Assembly: GCA_023548195.1 (NCBI GenBank)
Contig: JAJHZJ010000335.1
Span: 2,721,020 to 2,785,019, forward strand
Direction of reading: 5' to 3'
Length of the DNA: 64,000 nt
Source of the DNA: Bettongia penicillata ogilbyi
Lineage: Eukaryota > Chordata > Mammalia > Diprotodontia > Potoroidae
This document shows positions 25,186 through 36,689 of the stretch, in pieces. Below the pieces are notes generated by a model. The model had not been told where the DNA came from, did no database searches, and saw nothing but the letters and a program-made list of their open reading frames with translations. Position 1 is the stretch's first letter. The number at the start of each line of letters is the position of its first letter. The position numbers and the translations under genes are program-made.

Positions 25186-25430
25186 CACAGGGCAGTAAGG
25201 TGATTCAGTGGACAGAGTACTGGTTTTGGAATCAGGAAGACTTGTGAATCTTCATGAGCTCAAATCTGGCCTCATACACTTATTACCTCTGTAACCCTGG
25301 GCAAATCACTTAATTGTTTGACTCAGTTCATCCTTGCAAGAAAGTATAGTATCCTTGCAAGAAAAAGAAAAAACAAAACCAGAGTTGCAAAGAGTCACAC
25401 ATGACAAAAATGAGTAAATAGCCAAAATGC
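25186..25430 (+). repeat. tRNA-derived CORE-type SINE (MonSINE/Mar1-like)
   Basis: The head is GGGCAGTAAGGTGATTCAGT, followed by GGACAGAGTACTGGTTTTGG, AATCAGGAAGACTTG, a CTCAAATCTGGCCTCATACA block and GTAACCCTGGGCAAATCACT. The 3' end is A-rich. Orientation is plus. This is a typical marsupial tRNA-head SINE. Confidence 0.75.
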
Positions 25431-26529
25431 TTTTCTAATAACAGTACTTAATTCATCATATGAAAAGGGATTATTTCATTGTTTTAGAAATTTCTACAAC
25501 TCTGGGAATAAATAAAGGAGAATTCAATAGCTGTAATCAAACAAATCCCTTTATAACCCATTGTGAATAAAGATTCCTATTATTCAATTTATATAAATTC
25601 AACCTGGATAAACAGATAATCAAATGAATAAACCAGAAAAATTATTCAGAGTTAACACTAATTGAAATAATACACTATAGATGATGAATCATATTTTCAT
25701 TTCCACTTTTCAAATTAAAATGAATATTTTTTTTATTTTTTTATGAGAATAAAAATGCTCAGACTAAATATGGGGGAAAAATCATGGCCTATGAATGAAG
25801 GTTAATTCTTGAGTGCCAATATTTTGTGTTTCTCAATTTATGAATAAGGTTGAATTGAAACCTTAATCAGGAAAAAAAAAACACATAAAATTATTTCCAA
25901 ATAAATTGATGTGACATTATATGAGCAATGGGTTGTTTCTATACATGTGTCATCAATTAATGTATTACCTGAAATATATTCCTCTGCCTTGAAGGCCAAA
26001 TTGTTTGGTTTTGTTTTAGTCTTGGATATTAGTATTTTATCCTTGGTACTAAACTAACCTGAAAGTGGAACACAAAGTCACATGGCCAGCAGATGCTTTT
26101 GTGGGAGATCCAAAGTTAGGAAAACAGCATAAGAAGCCTCATCTTCCTTGACTGTGTTGTAGTAGTTCTGTAACATTATTGGGGATATTATCCATCTATT
26201 AAGGGGGAATGGACATAAAGATTACTAAAGGTTTTCCTGATTTCACAACAAGAATTATTTTTTTTTTATTTAAAGTGAGCATGTTTCTCACTGTTGGGAG
26301 CTTATTAGACAGGCTCACTTCTAAAAATAATCATTAATAGTCTAGCAAAACAAATTATTTCATTGGCAATGCACCATCAGGTATGTCTCTTTTAGTATTT
26401 TAAGTTGATCCTCTGCTCTGTTAGGAGGTGAGTGGAAGACTTCATCTTCAGTCTTCCAAACTTGTGATTGATCAATATGTTAATCCAAGTTCTAAATTCT
26501 TTAAAAGTTAGTTTGTCTATAATGTTCTC

Positions 26530-26790
26530 AATTTCATATAAATTGTTCTTCTGGTTCCACTCATTACATTCATCATTTCCATGCTTTTACATGTGATGTA
26601 ATTCATACTTAAAATGATCTGCCTACTCATATATGTCTAAAGTTTCTCTGCCTTCCTTCTAAACTAATCTCAAATTCCATTTTCTGTAGGAGCTTTCTAT
26701 CTCTACTCCCTGTCCCCCCCAATCACATCTAATTCCTTCCTTCTGACATTTTGTACCCACAGCAATCACTATGGATATTCATGTATTTTT
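26530..26790 (+). repeat. L2-like LINE fragment
   Basis: The order is AGTTTCTCTGCCTTCCTTCT, AATCTCAAATTCCATTTTCT, GTAGGAGCTTTCTATCTCTA and CTAATTCCTTCCTTCTGACA. This is the L2-like 'aactcaaatgccacc ... aagccttccctgat' type segment, diverged. Confidence 0.4.
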
Positions 26791-26859
26791 CCAGGGCAAA
26801 TTCGCAAAATATAAACTCTCTTCCTCAAAGACGAAAGCAAGACATTTACTCTAACAGCA

Positions 26860-27190
26860 GAAATCCAAATTCATCATAGTAATAAAGAAATCTATACACG
26901 TCACAACAGGGAGCATGGTAGTCCCTAAGGCTTCCCTTCCTTAGGCCTTCCCACAAACTAGCTCCCTTAGGCACAATCACTTCCTATTTCACCCACACTA
27001 GTTGCACTGCTCTGCTCTTCCTGCTTTCTCTCTCAGCTCCACCTCATTTTCTCTTCCTGCTCCACCCATTCATCAAGCTCTTCCCACCATTGACTCCATA
27101 TAACTTGGGCTGGACTGCGTCAAAGCTCAAAGCAGGTCACATGGGCCTATTAAGGGCTAGGGAAGATCTGCAAATTCCCTTACCATTACA
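26860..27190. repeat. Dispersed repeat, copy 1 (pairs with 54800-55135)
   Basis: This aligns in order with 54800-55135: AATCCAAATTCATCATAGTA versus AGCCAAATCCATCATAGCA, TCCCACAAACTAGCTCCCTT versus TCCCACAAACAGGCTCCCCT, a CTCTTCCTGC-rich centre, and CATTCATCAAGCTCTTCCCA versus CCTTCAGTAAGCGCATCCCA, then CACATGGGCCTATTAAGGG versus CACATAGGACTATTAATGG. It resembles a solo LTR or non-autonomous element. The family is not recognised. Confidence 0.6.
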
Positions 27191-27510
27191 CATTATCTTT
27201 CACTTGCATTGTATGTATGTGTTTAAATATGGATGTATGTGTGTACACATATACACATATGTTATTACATACTGCCTCCAGTGTCAAAAAAAAAGCTTTA
27301 TCTACCTGCAATAAAGATAGATTCACAGACAGGATTCATGATAATCTTTGTTAATTTCTTTTGTTGCACAGCTGAATGAAGCATTTAGAAATTCAATTCC
27401 AAAGGACTTAATTAATGGAATATTACATTACTTTGGGTAAGGTTGTTTGATGACAAATGCATGGGGCAACCAAATAAGTAAAGTTCATTGGAGCAGCTTC
27501 CCAGGGAAGG

Positions 27511-27536
27511 GAAACACACACACACACACACACAAC
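27511..27536. repeat. (CA)n microsatellite
   Basis: About 12 CA units. Confidence 0.9.
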
Positions 27537-27779
27537 ATGAGTTTACACACCCAAATATCATTGTCATCTGTAGCCTAGAAAAGGAGACTGTACACACATA
27601 TTAAACATTTTTAGTCCTGGGGTACTACCCCAAATCACTCTTTTTGGATCATTTTGTACTCAGGGTCTCCTTTAGGAAGGTTAAATAGCTCCTATACAAC
27701 CATTCCAGAAAACAGTCATAATGACTATACAATAAGAAACAATGAATAATAATTGTCCGTGTTTAAAGGAGTGCAGAGC

Positions 27780-27965
27780 ATTTTCTATCAGCTATTTCAT
27801 TTATTGCTCACAACAATACTGTGAAGCATGTGCTATTATTATCCCTATGATGATGAAGATGAGAAAACTGAGCCTAACAGTTTAATTGATTTTACCAGAC
27901 TCAGGCACTGAATAAATAAATCCTAGCAGAGGCAGGATTCAAACTTATGTCTTTCTGATGACAAG
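27780..27965 (+). repeat. MIR-family SINE relic
   Basis: GCTCACAACAATACTGTGAA, GCTATTATTATCCCTATGAT and GATGAGAAAACTGAGCCTAA are followed by CAGAGGCAGGATTCAAACTT, in MIR core order. Confidence 0.6.
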
Positions 27966-29494
27966 TATGTCAAATCTTGAAAAAAATCATAGACTCTGTT
28001 TTAATTGATAAACCAAGAAAACCAAAAATTAATTACATGAATAACAAAGAAAAATCAATGCTCCCAGCAAATCTGCTCTCACTGTCTCCAGTTAATTCAT
28101 ACTTCATTGAGTATGAAGGGTTCTTTTTAATTGGGGATGATTTGCTTGGCTCACAGTACTATAGTTTGGAAAAGTCTGTTAAAACTGTATCCACTGAAGG
28201 GAGTTTTCAGTCTACAATCTCCCCACTTCTGAGGCAACCCCACAGAGCTGAACAAAAACAAAAGATGACCAAAATAATTCATGGGAGAAATATATCTGAG
28301 GCGAAATGTATTGTGACCTCCTTTGAGTGTATATAGTGAATACATTCATTCGAAGTGAAAGCTGCTGTGTTAAGCTGGAAAAGTCATTATATTGCTACTG
28401 CCAAATAAGTCATTTGATGACCACCTTGATCAAATCATTTCATGTCTGTTGGTCCTTTCTTTTCTGTCTTTGGGTTACTAATCCTTGCAATATCCACTTC
28501 AAAAAATGATTTTAAGGGCTAAGTGAAGTATGTTAGCATTACAGAATTTAAAATGTGGCATGGGGCCCAGATGATGCTTAATTTTATACTTTAGCTGAAG
28601 AGAATGCCCTCTCTACAATACTCCTGGATAATAAAACATCTGACTGAAGACTGTCAGTCACCTCACAACATCTGATTCTGGTCATCCAACGCAGCCCTTA
28701 TATATAGGTACAAATATGTAATTAATTTTTTCCTGTAATTTTTGTGAAACATTGAATCACTATTCAAAGATTTGTTCCTTTCAACCAAGAAATATTAAAG
28801 CCTGTTCCATAGAATGACCCATTATAAATATTTGATTACAAGGATAATGTTTCCTAAAAGTTTTTCCCCTTCAAATTGTTTCAATCTACTAAATGTAATT
28901 CCTTCCAAAATCCACACGGCATATACTATGAACTAGGCAATATGCTATGGGGAATAAAATTGTTTTAAAAAATTAGGGAAGGGGAAGACCCCTTTCTCAA
29001 GAACTTATTTTCTGCTGTTCCATGCTAACGTTGCTTCTCGTTATTTCACCATCCCTTTCTTCTTCCCTTAGTGTGATAACATTTTTCAACACTCTTCCTA
29101 AATTACAATGGCCAGAACTAAGCCTAATATTCAAAAACCATTTAACATTTCTTTACTTCAGTGCTAGAGAGGAGGTGGATCAGCCACATTTGAAAGTCAT
29201 TCCCAAGCTGTAGTCATACCTTTGGAATCTGCCTACCTGAAGAGTAGTTCTCTCTTTCCCCAGAAATAGGAGAAAAGCCATGAAATTTTGGCTTACCTCC
29301 TTTTTAAAATATCCACAAATAGAGGTCTCTAAGGGAATTCCCAATGATGTGCTGTAAGGCCAATCAAAAGAAAGACACATCAAGGAATAAAAACTCTGAC
29401 CAGGTTACATGCCCCTTCTAATAAAGGATATCTCACTGGGAAAATAGTTTCTGCTTTCCTTTGTTCAATTCCAGTATATAGATTAAATATGAAT
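27966..29494. other. Intergenic DNA; one 119-codon frame of unknown status
   Basis: The frame at 27977-28336 (plus) is the longest here. It has no recognisable domain and no homologous partner in the window, and part overlaps unremarkable AT-rich DNA. It is probably chance. No repeats were confidently assigned. Confidence 0.4.
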
Positions 29495-29700
29495 ATTATG
29501 TGTGTATATATGCAAGTATATGTACATATAGGTACATTTTGTACACATAAATATATGAATGTGTATGTATAAACATGTATATATCTACATGTCTGTATAC
29601 AGAAATGTATTTATATACTTGAATGCATACATATGTACATCTTTTGTGTATATGTATATAATTATGGGTACATCCATACATATGTGTGTGTGTGTTATGT
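29495..29700. repeat. Degenerate TATG/TACA simple repeat
   Basis: Imperfect TATA/TATG/CATA units throughout, with a short TG run near 29681-29693. The frame on the minus strand is repeat-derived. Confidence 0.8.
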
Positions 29701-31147
29701 AAGACTCTCTTTGTGAGTTCTGTGAATGGATTCACTTGTTTTAGATTTACAACATCCTTGACTCATCTTGACCTTACAGTTTATTGAAACTTCCAGATTT
29801 TTCCATATTATTAGTTGTCTAGCCTCTTTTAGTCCAACTCACACCAATCACACCTGCATCAGTCTATATTAATGCCATATTGCCATGTGAGTAACCTTCC
29901 TTTTTGCCCTTTACCTACACAATTTCTTGCTCTAGTTCTGAGATCAGAAATCACAATAGCATTAACCTGGGTGACAATATTATTATAGTTATTTCCCCCA
30001 CAAATCCACTTAACATCTTTGTCACATTCCACCTCAAGGCATTTCTGCCTGTCCAAATTCTCCTCATTATATAGTCTTCATCTAGTAGAATGTAAGTTCC
30101 TTGTAGACAAGAATTGTACTACTCTTTATATCTGTGCTTCTAGTATTTATTTTATTTTCTGAAAAATAATAAGTGATTATTAAATAATTTCCTATTGATT
30201 CATTGTAATTGTAATAAGCATTCCATGTTTTAGCCAACCTGGCCAAATGGCAAAAATTGCATCTCCCATCTCCATGGTATTACATAACCTCCTCCCAATG
30301 CTGACACCCTAGACTAATGTCCCTCTTAAAGTTGACCTCTTGGAACTCATAACTCTATTCAAGTCTCATTTTAAATATAATCTCCCAGAGAACATCTTTC
30401 CTGATTTTGTTCTAAGTGTAAGTGCCTCCTTTACTACTTTGTATTTACTTGCCTATTTATATATTATTTTTTCCCAGTCCCTTAAAGTCTTAAGGGAAAA
30501 TACATTTTTTTCTTTATGTGTCTTTTATATCCAGAGAAGCTAGCATTTTCCTTAGACTATATTAGATACTAAATGATTTCTAGCTCTTTTACATTCATTG
30601 CTAAAGAAATTTATTTAATTAGGATTGTTGCATTATTCTGGTGATTTTCAATCTTTTGGTAGCCTACTTTTGTTCTCCAACATATTCACCTTCTTTCCCA
30701 ACTTCCAGTTTTCTCTGCTTTGATAAATTTGATGATCCTTCACATTGTCTATTCCTTTCTCCAAGTGATGGATATAAGTATTTAAGACAAAGTAAAGGTC
30801 TAGGGATCACTTTAACAGAAGCTACCCAAAACAGTACTGATCAAATTATGTCCATTGTTTTAAAGTAGTCCTTAATCCTGTTCATAATCCACCAAAATAC
30901 TATTTTATTCAACTCACATCTCCCAATTTGATATCAGTCTTTGTATGGTGTATTTTTAAAATGCAATATCACTATATCTAAAACATTCCATCATTCTATC
31001 CATTATCATAAAATTAAAATGTTTTATGTTCACTATGTCTATTAGAAATAAAATTTTAGCAACATTTTCATACTGTTATCATCCATGTTAATGTCCACTC
31101 CCCAGTATAATGTTTATTTCTTATCCTAAAACATTCTTTGGCTCCAA
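29701..31147. other. Intergenic DNA with L2-like relics
   Basis: The L2-like stretch at 30060-30570 is listed separately. The remainder (29701-30060 and 30570-31147) holds nothing recognised. Confidence 0.4.
30060..30570 (+). repeat. L2-like LINE 3' fragments
   Basis: AGTAGAATGTAAGTTCCTTG followed by TAGACAAGAATTGTACTACT, and later CTTTCCTGATTTTGTTCTAA then ACTACTTTGTATTTACTTGC, match the 3' end vocabulary of L2. The order suggests two overlapping or rearranged pieces. Confidence 0.5.
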
Positions 31148-31500
31148 AATTTTCACATGGCATTTTTTTACTTCCTCATTCTTTAGTAGATTAAGGGATT
31201 CAACATAGGAGTTATCACTGGATAAAACACAGCCTTGGCTTTATCAATGGGGAAAGTGGTCATAGGTCATAGATATGCAAGCAAATATGGCCCAAAGAAC
31301 AAAATGAACACTACAACATGGAACACAGAAGTTGGCAGAGTTTTGTGCCACCCATCTAAGCTGTCTATTTTCAGGAAGTTCAGTATGAGGACATAGGATG
31401 TGAGAAACATGAAGAAAGGGAGTTTTCACATTATTTCACTATTGGCAGCAACAAAAAGGCCAAAGGGATAGATATCAGTAAGAGAGTTTCAGCAAGGGAA
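31148..31500 (-). pseudogene. Olfactory receptor C-terminal relic
   Basis: The minus strand reads, in pieces, a TM5-TM7 remnant: SYVLILNFLKIDSLDGWHKT, FHVVVFILFFGPYLLAYL, then PMTTFPIDKAKAVFYPVI and TPMLNPLIY, followed by a stop and RMRK. Stops lie at several points, including just after LAYL and in place of the residue after LIY. The upstream end merges near 31500 into a LINE 3' tail, which probably removed the rest of the gene. It is the most degraded receptor of the array and lies 3' of the one at 31905. Confidence 0.85.
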
Positions 31501-31514
31501 AGAAAACATTTTAG

Positions 31515-31680
31515 TTCTTTTATGCAACATGGGTTTAATAGGAATGTACGTGTAGAACCTATATAAGATTGTACTGCATCTCAGACGGAGTGAGGAGGGA
31601 GGGGCGAATTAAGAGGAAGGGAGTAGAAAAAAATCTGAGATATATGGAAGTGATTGTCAAACACTGAAAAGAAAATAATT
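31515..31680 (+). mobile_element. L1 3'-end fragment
   Basis: TTTATGCAACATGGGTTTAA, AATGTACGTGTAGAACCTAT and TACTGCATCTCAGACGGAG, ending in an A-rich stretch, align with the L1 3'UTR at 60775-60935 (TTATGCAACATGACTAAGGG, TACGTGTAGAACTTGTATAA, GCTGTCTCAGGGAAGG). Only the last 160 or so bases are present, so it was severely 5' truncated. Confidence 0.7.
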
Positions 31681-31904
31681 CAATTTACAAAGAAAAAAAG
31701 CTATCAGTTGCCTATCTGAATGTGGATAGCATTTTTCATCAAACCATCATGCTCTTAGAGAAATAGTTCCAACAACAAAAAGGCAGGTTTGTTGGAAATC
31801 AGGAAATTTCCTATCAGGAAATTTCACATGTTCAGAATCTGCTTACTTAGCCTCAAACAAGTTCTAGGAATGTAACAATCTCCTATTATTGCCCTTGTGA
31901 AACA

Positions 31905-32858
31905 TCATTGCTTGACTAGGACATTCACCACCTTACAACTGGACATCACTTTTCCATCCCAAAGCTTCCTCATGGCATTTTTCATCTCTCTGTTTCTCAG
32001 GGTGTAGATCAAAGGATTCAGCATAGGAGTGATGACAGTATAAAAGACAGTTAGGGATTTATCAATGGGGAAGGTACAGACAGGCCTAACATACATGGAA
32101 ATACAAGGGACAAAAAGGAAGACAACAACTGTGACATGGGAGATGCAAGTACAGAGAGCTTTTTGTCGACCTTCTGAACTTTGGGTTTTCAAAGAGTGCA
32201 GAATGACCCCATAGGAGATAAGCAAGAGCACAAAGATAATTGTGCATATTGCTCCGCCGTTGACAACCACTGTGATGCCAATTACATAGGTATTTGTACA
32301 GGAAAGTTCCAGTAAAGGGTACATGTCACAAATGAAATGATCAATAACATTGGTTCCACAGAATGGGAGACTAATAATGAAAAGGAGCTGAACTAATGAA
32401 TGCATGAAACCTCCAATCCAGGATACCATCAGTAGCAGAACACATACACGCCATCTCATAATGACTAAGTAATACAAGGGTTTGCAAATGGCTACATAGC
32501 GATCATAGGCCATAAAAATGAGGAGGAAAACTTCAGCCCCACCAAATAAGTGTACCAAGAAGAGCTGCACCATGCAAGCTTGGAAAGAAATGGTTGCCTT
32601 GTCATAAAGCAAGTCTAGGATCATTTTAGGGACAATGACAGTGGAATAGGTAGCATCCATAAAAGACAAGAAGGTAAGAAAGAAGTACATAGGGGACCTC
32701 AAGGTCTTACTTCCAATGACAGTTATAATAATCAGAATGTTGCCCACCATAGTTGATGATTAGATAATTAAGAAAACAGCAAATAGTATTTTTTGTATCT
32801 CAGGATTCTGGCTAAGTCCTAGGAGGATAAACTCGGTGACATTATTCCTCTTTTCCAT
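31905..32858 (-). pseudogene. Full-length olfactory receptor (OR4C-like) with a single stop codon
   Basis: ATG 32858 opens [15 protein letters not shown]. The frame continues to [10 protein letters not shown] and meets TAA at codon 33, where the paralogue at 48048-49001 has TAT (Tyr33). It then resumes in the same frame for 284 codons: [35 protein letters not shown], loop-2 cysteines in [20 protein letters not shown] and [18 protein letters not shown] and [20 protein letters not shown], ending at 31905. All other canonical motifs are intact, including DRY and PMLNPLIY. Total length would equal the intact gene (317 codons). The ATG at 32750 would give an N-truncated protein lacking most of TM1. 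An in-frame TAA just upstream of ATG 32858 fixes the start. It is either a very young pseudogene, a segregating allele, a readthrough case or a sequencing error. Confidence 0.93.
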
Positions 32859-32958
32859 GATTTTTTTTTTCTTTTTTTAGGGGTGAGTGGGAAGTGAGAG
32901 TAACTGTTTATCGGATGTAGCACCAGACTTGTAATGAAGAGATCCTTGAGTTCAGTTT

Positions 32959-35422
32959 TCACAGTTGCCCCTTTTTATTGACAATCTGCTTAACTTTTAT
33001 AGGCATGAATTTCCTCACTGAACCATTGATCATAATAATTAAACTAGACCTTTTGTGGAGAGGGGAGAAGAAAAGAGGGATATTCTATTGGCACATTTCA
33101 ATCTCACATACAAAAGTTGGTTATTCTTCCATAGTTTCAGCAGTCAAATTTTTACCTATAAAGATAATCATGAAACATAGACATTTTTGATTCCATTTTA
33201 TATCACTTTCATTTCTCGATATACTCCTCTTAGTTCTGAAAGCACATCAAATAAGCTTTATTCACAGTTTTTCTTCTTTAGAATAAAGGGAATAAGACAT
33301 ACTTTCTCAAATATTTCTCAAACAGGTTTGATCACATTATTGTTATTGCATTCATTATATTACATTTCAATTGTTCTTTCTATTCATATTGTTATCAAGT
33401 TTGTGGAGATTTTCCATTTTCTACCTATTTGATTCTTTTATTTCATAAAATATCTAACATTTCTCTAAATTCCATGTATTCATATTTTCTAATAATACAG
33501 GCTTTTTGTCATATTTGAGTATTCCCCATTAAATTGACATCTATAGTGTTTTTTTCTCACTTTTCTTGCCACAAAAAGTACTTTAAGTAATACTTTGCTG
33601 TACAAAACTAATTTTAATAGTGCCCACTAGGGTGACAGCCTGGCATTGAATTTTCTCCTTTCAAATTGCATGAGCATTTTACTTTCTTTTTTGAAACACA
33701 ACCTTTTAAATTGAAATATCAGTGTTTTTTCTAAAATATTCAAGACACACTTCAATAACATAATTTATTCTCACAAAAGAAGGAAATAGTAGCTAGTGAT
33801 TCCAGTGGAAAAGAGGCTAAGAAACAGAAGTGTGAGACTGATTGAAGATCCCCTGATCACTTATATAATATGATTTGTATATTAAGTATTCAAGTAATAT
33901 AAATAATTAAGTAATCACAAGTAATTAAGTAATCTGATGCTCATCCAAATCATCCTCCATCACTGAATAGGTAAATACTAAAAGAATCTTATTTCATTCA
34001 GTCAACTGGAGTTTGTTCCATTGGGATAATAAGGATTTCTTTCTCCACAATGCCTTATTAAAATGCAAATAATCCATGAAAATATCACTTTAAACTATTA
34101 TTGACACTTTTTCAGATATATCTTAAGTTTGAAAGTGTGCTAAATAAATGCATGTTCTATTTTCTTTTAGTTAAAGGAACCTTCTATAGAAGTAGAAATT
34201 ACAAGCACAATATAAATGTTTAAATACTTACTATTGCTATATCATCATCATCATTTCATGTTTTTCCAACATTTGAATATAGTGGGAATAAATAAAAGAG
34301 ATAATGTCTTTTTTCTGCTTTGGAATTTGTCTGAAGCTATTGTCTTATTAATAACCAAAACTGGATCACTAAAACACTGTTTTGAAATCAGTAGCATATG
34401 CAATTTTCTGAATATTTTCCCAAGACTGATGTTTATACATTTGTAGTCTCTGTGCAAAGATTACAATTCACAATTGATAATGCTGTAATGTACTTCATGT
34501 ATCTTACATCTCAAATAAAAAATTGAATCACCCAGCTTCTCCATTTATATCCTCAACTATTTAAAGAGATTAAAATTGGTCTTGTGAGAAGACCAAGAAG
34601 TTCTGTGTTTTAATTCTTTAATTGAATAGCCTGACACTTACTCTTTTCTCATTCAATTTAGATTAGCATCTCCTTTACAATCTGAAGGCAAAACATAGGT
34701 TGGGATAGAATCATAAGTTTGAATTACTTGTATAAATATATAACCTGTCCATGAAGGCAATTGTTCCACATCCTAGATTCTGATACATTTTCCTTGTTGT
34801 GGACAGTGGAAACACTATTCACCACCACTCTTTCGTCACCACAGAGACAGAAAATTCCATAATTCATTACAGCATAAATGGTCTACATGAGTGTACCTTT
34901 TTCCAAATTTCTCCTCCAATTTCCTCACATCAATATTTTTCCAAACAATTAAACTTCCTTAGTTTGTGAAGCTGATTCCACGTGAGTCCGTGGACACTTT
35001 TGTTAACAAAAGAAGATTTGATCTATATTCAAGAAAGGCACCATCTCATCTCTATGAGTCATTCTAATACTGTGTTCTTAAAATTCCTTCTCCTCTAATT
35101 AAATCCTTTGAGGAATCTGTTTAGAGAAGAGAGGAAGTCCACACAGTCCTTCAATTCAATGTCTCTCGAGATGTTTCAGAGTTAATAACGTTAACTGCAG
35201 AGTCAAGAAAAAAAGAATCCAAAAGAGAAAGCAGTAGGGAAATTTTCAAGATAAATTACTATTTCATTGCAGAGCTAGGGCTATTAAAAAGTTTTATGTG
35301 GTTTCTTCAAAGTTACACCAAATGACAATTGCATGATCAGAATTGTAATCTCTTGAATAGATAATTTGTTACATAATTTAGAAAATATGAACAATAATGA
35401 CTCTTTCTTGAACATATGAATA
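32959..35422. repeat. Duplicated 5' flank of OR, copy B
   Basis: This aligns with 49140-52570 in order: GTCAAATTTTTACCTATAAAGA, a TTCTCC/TTCTTCATTTAT segment, TCACATCAATATTTTTCCAA versus TCACATCAGTATTTTTCCAA, GTCATTCTAATACTGT, TCCTTTGAGGAATCTG and TCAGAGTTAATAAC, then TTTCTTCAAAGTT(A/G)CACC. Copy B lacks the L1 seen in the other copy at 50640 and ends abruptly at an LTR (35423). No other gene is visible. Confidence 0.8.
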
Positions 35423-35862
35423 CGTTAGGGGGTCCAGGCCTGAGCCCTCAGACCAACAGGCCTTATCTGACTAGCAATGCCTGTTGGCCTTGGTGGAGCA
35501 AGCTGTAAGTAATGACTGAAGTGGGAAAGGAGATAGTGAGCAACTCCGTTTATTGTAACAGCAAGCAATGCTTTTATCTCTTTACCTACACTAGAGCCCT
35601 TAGTGGACCTATCAGTTAATAGTTTGCCCTAATAAGGAAATCCTTATACTTTGTACCAGGACTGCCACGTAGCCCCTAGTTAGCAAAACATCTTGAGCCT
35701 TCTTTGTTCTCCCAAATTCCAGGAAATAGCCTTGAGAAAACAGGGGTGGAAACTTTCCTTCCAGCACCATCTTGTTCATGCCTTACCAGTCTCCCCTCAG
35801 TTTATCTGAGTCATGACTAATGAATGCCGTCCAAGAGGCTGGGGGTTAGCAATTCCCTTCCA
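35423..35862 (-). mobile_element. 3' LTR of ERV provirus 1
   Basis: It pairs with 40719-41159 (about 27 differences by eye over roughly 440 bases, including one indel). On the minus strand it runs from TGGAAGGGAATTGC (the other copy has TGTAAGGG) to CCCCCTAACG, where the partner has CCCCCTAACA; the terminal CA is thus mutated here. A minus-strand AATAAA lies at 35549-35554. The adjoining polypurine tract and env on the inner side identify it as the 3' LTR. The outer flank is OR-unit DNA ending GAATAC. Confidence 0.85.
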
Positions 35863-36658
35863 ATTCCCCCTTTTTGTTTTGACTGAACTTTTCCTTGAGA
35901 ACAATGATATTCTGTCTGTTGGATAGAAGAGCATCCTGTAAGCTTCGCAAAGCGAATTTGATACATACAGGCACTAGTAGCAGTCCTAGCAATACTAATA
36001 CAAAACCTATCAGTAAAGGAGAGAACCATCCTTTTATATGATCCCATGAATTTAAACTTTTGAAGAACTCAGTTATCCTTGAAGCCGTCTTTTCAGGTGC
36101 AAAATCAACATCTGCCTCTTCATCTAATTCTTCTGCCAATTTAGTTAATTTTTGAATTTCCAATGTGACATTGTCTGAAATTATTCCATGAAACTGAGCT
36201 CTAATTTCTTCCCATTGGACTTGTGACTCATTATATGTTTTCTTAGTCAAACAAAAGGCATTATATCTGTAATCACATTGTAATTTGTTTTGTAACTGCA
36301 ACATAGACACCTCTTCTCCAATGACTTCAGTTATCTTTTGGAGTGTATGAATGGCTTCATAAAACTCATTGTCTATTTTTTTGCTTAAATAAAAAAAGGT
36401 GCTTAAAACATTTGCTGAAACATTTTTCATAAGAGTGTGTAATTCAGAAGCTTGAACTATTGTATTTTGTGTATTGGATATAGATACAGCCAATGCAATG
36501 GATGCTAAAATAGCTTCTACTAATAATGTGATTCCTAAAATAACACAAGAAATACATCTATGTACTCTAATAGTCATAGTGGTTAATTGCTTATCTAAAA
36601 TATGTAAAACTCCATCACCAGATGTTCTATACCATCCCTTAGCTTTAATTACTCTCAT
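35846..36658 (-). CDS. Endogenous retroviral env TM-like open frame (270 aa)
   Basis: This 270-codon frame starts at ATG 36658 and ends 17 bases inside the 3' LTR. It looks like a betaretrovirus-type envelope transmembrane subunit. A hydrophobic, fusion-peptide-like stretch lies at about residues 35-60, followed by a heptad-rich helix to about 127. Two cysteines (C128 and C136, seven residues apart) form a simple disulfide loop, without the extra Cys of gammaretroviral CX6CC. Sequons occur at 143 (NES) and 163 (NVT), and a membrane anchor at about 212-235 precedes a short tail. No stop or frameshift interrupts it. Upstream, the frame is open only back to a TAA before GRIFIL; the SU-like sequence reads in another frame, so a shift separates the two. 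It has no obvious signal peptide of its own. Whether it is expressed or under selection is unknown; an old viral frame left open by chance is possible. Confidence 0.7.
   Translation of the reverse strand: MRVIKAKGWYRTSGDGVLHILDKQLTTMTIRVHRCISCVILGITLLVEAILASIALAVSISNTQNTIVQASELHTLMKNVSANVLSTFFYLSKKIDNEFYEAIHTLQKITEVIGEEVSMLQLQNKLQCDYRYNAFCLTKKTYNESQVQWEEIRAQFHGIISDNVTLEIQKLTKLAEELDEEADVDFAPEKTASRITEFFKSLNSWDHIKGWFSPLLIGFVLVLLGLLLVPVCIKFALRSLQDALLSNRQNIIVLKEKFSQNKKGELEGNC
35863..35880 (-). promoter_or_regulatory. Polypurine tract of provirus 1
   Basis: On the minus strand AAAACAAAAAGGGGGAAT lies immediately inside the 3' LTR, the position of the plus-strand primer of retroviruses. Confidence 0.7.
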
Positions 36659-36689
36659 GGCATCTCGAGGTCTTGTTAAAATAAAAATT

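Noticed and set aside
27977..28336. A 119-codon plus-strand frame
   Set aside because: It has no recognisable domain, no conserved partner and no transcript signals, and its length is unremarkable for 64 kb.
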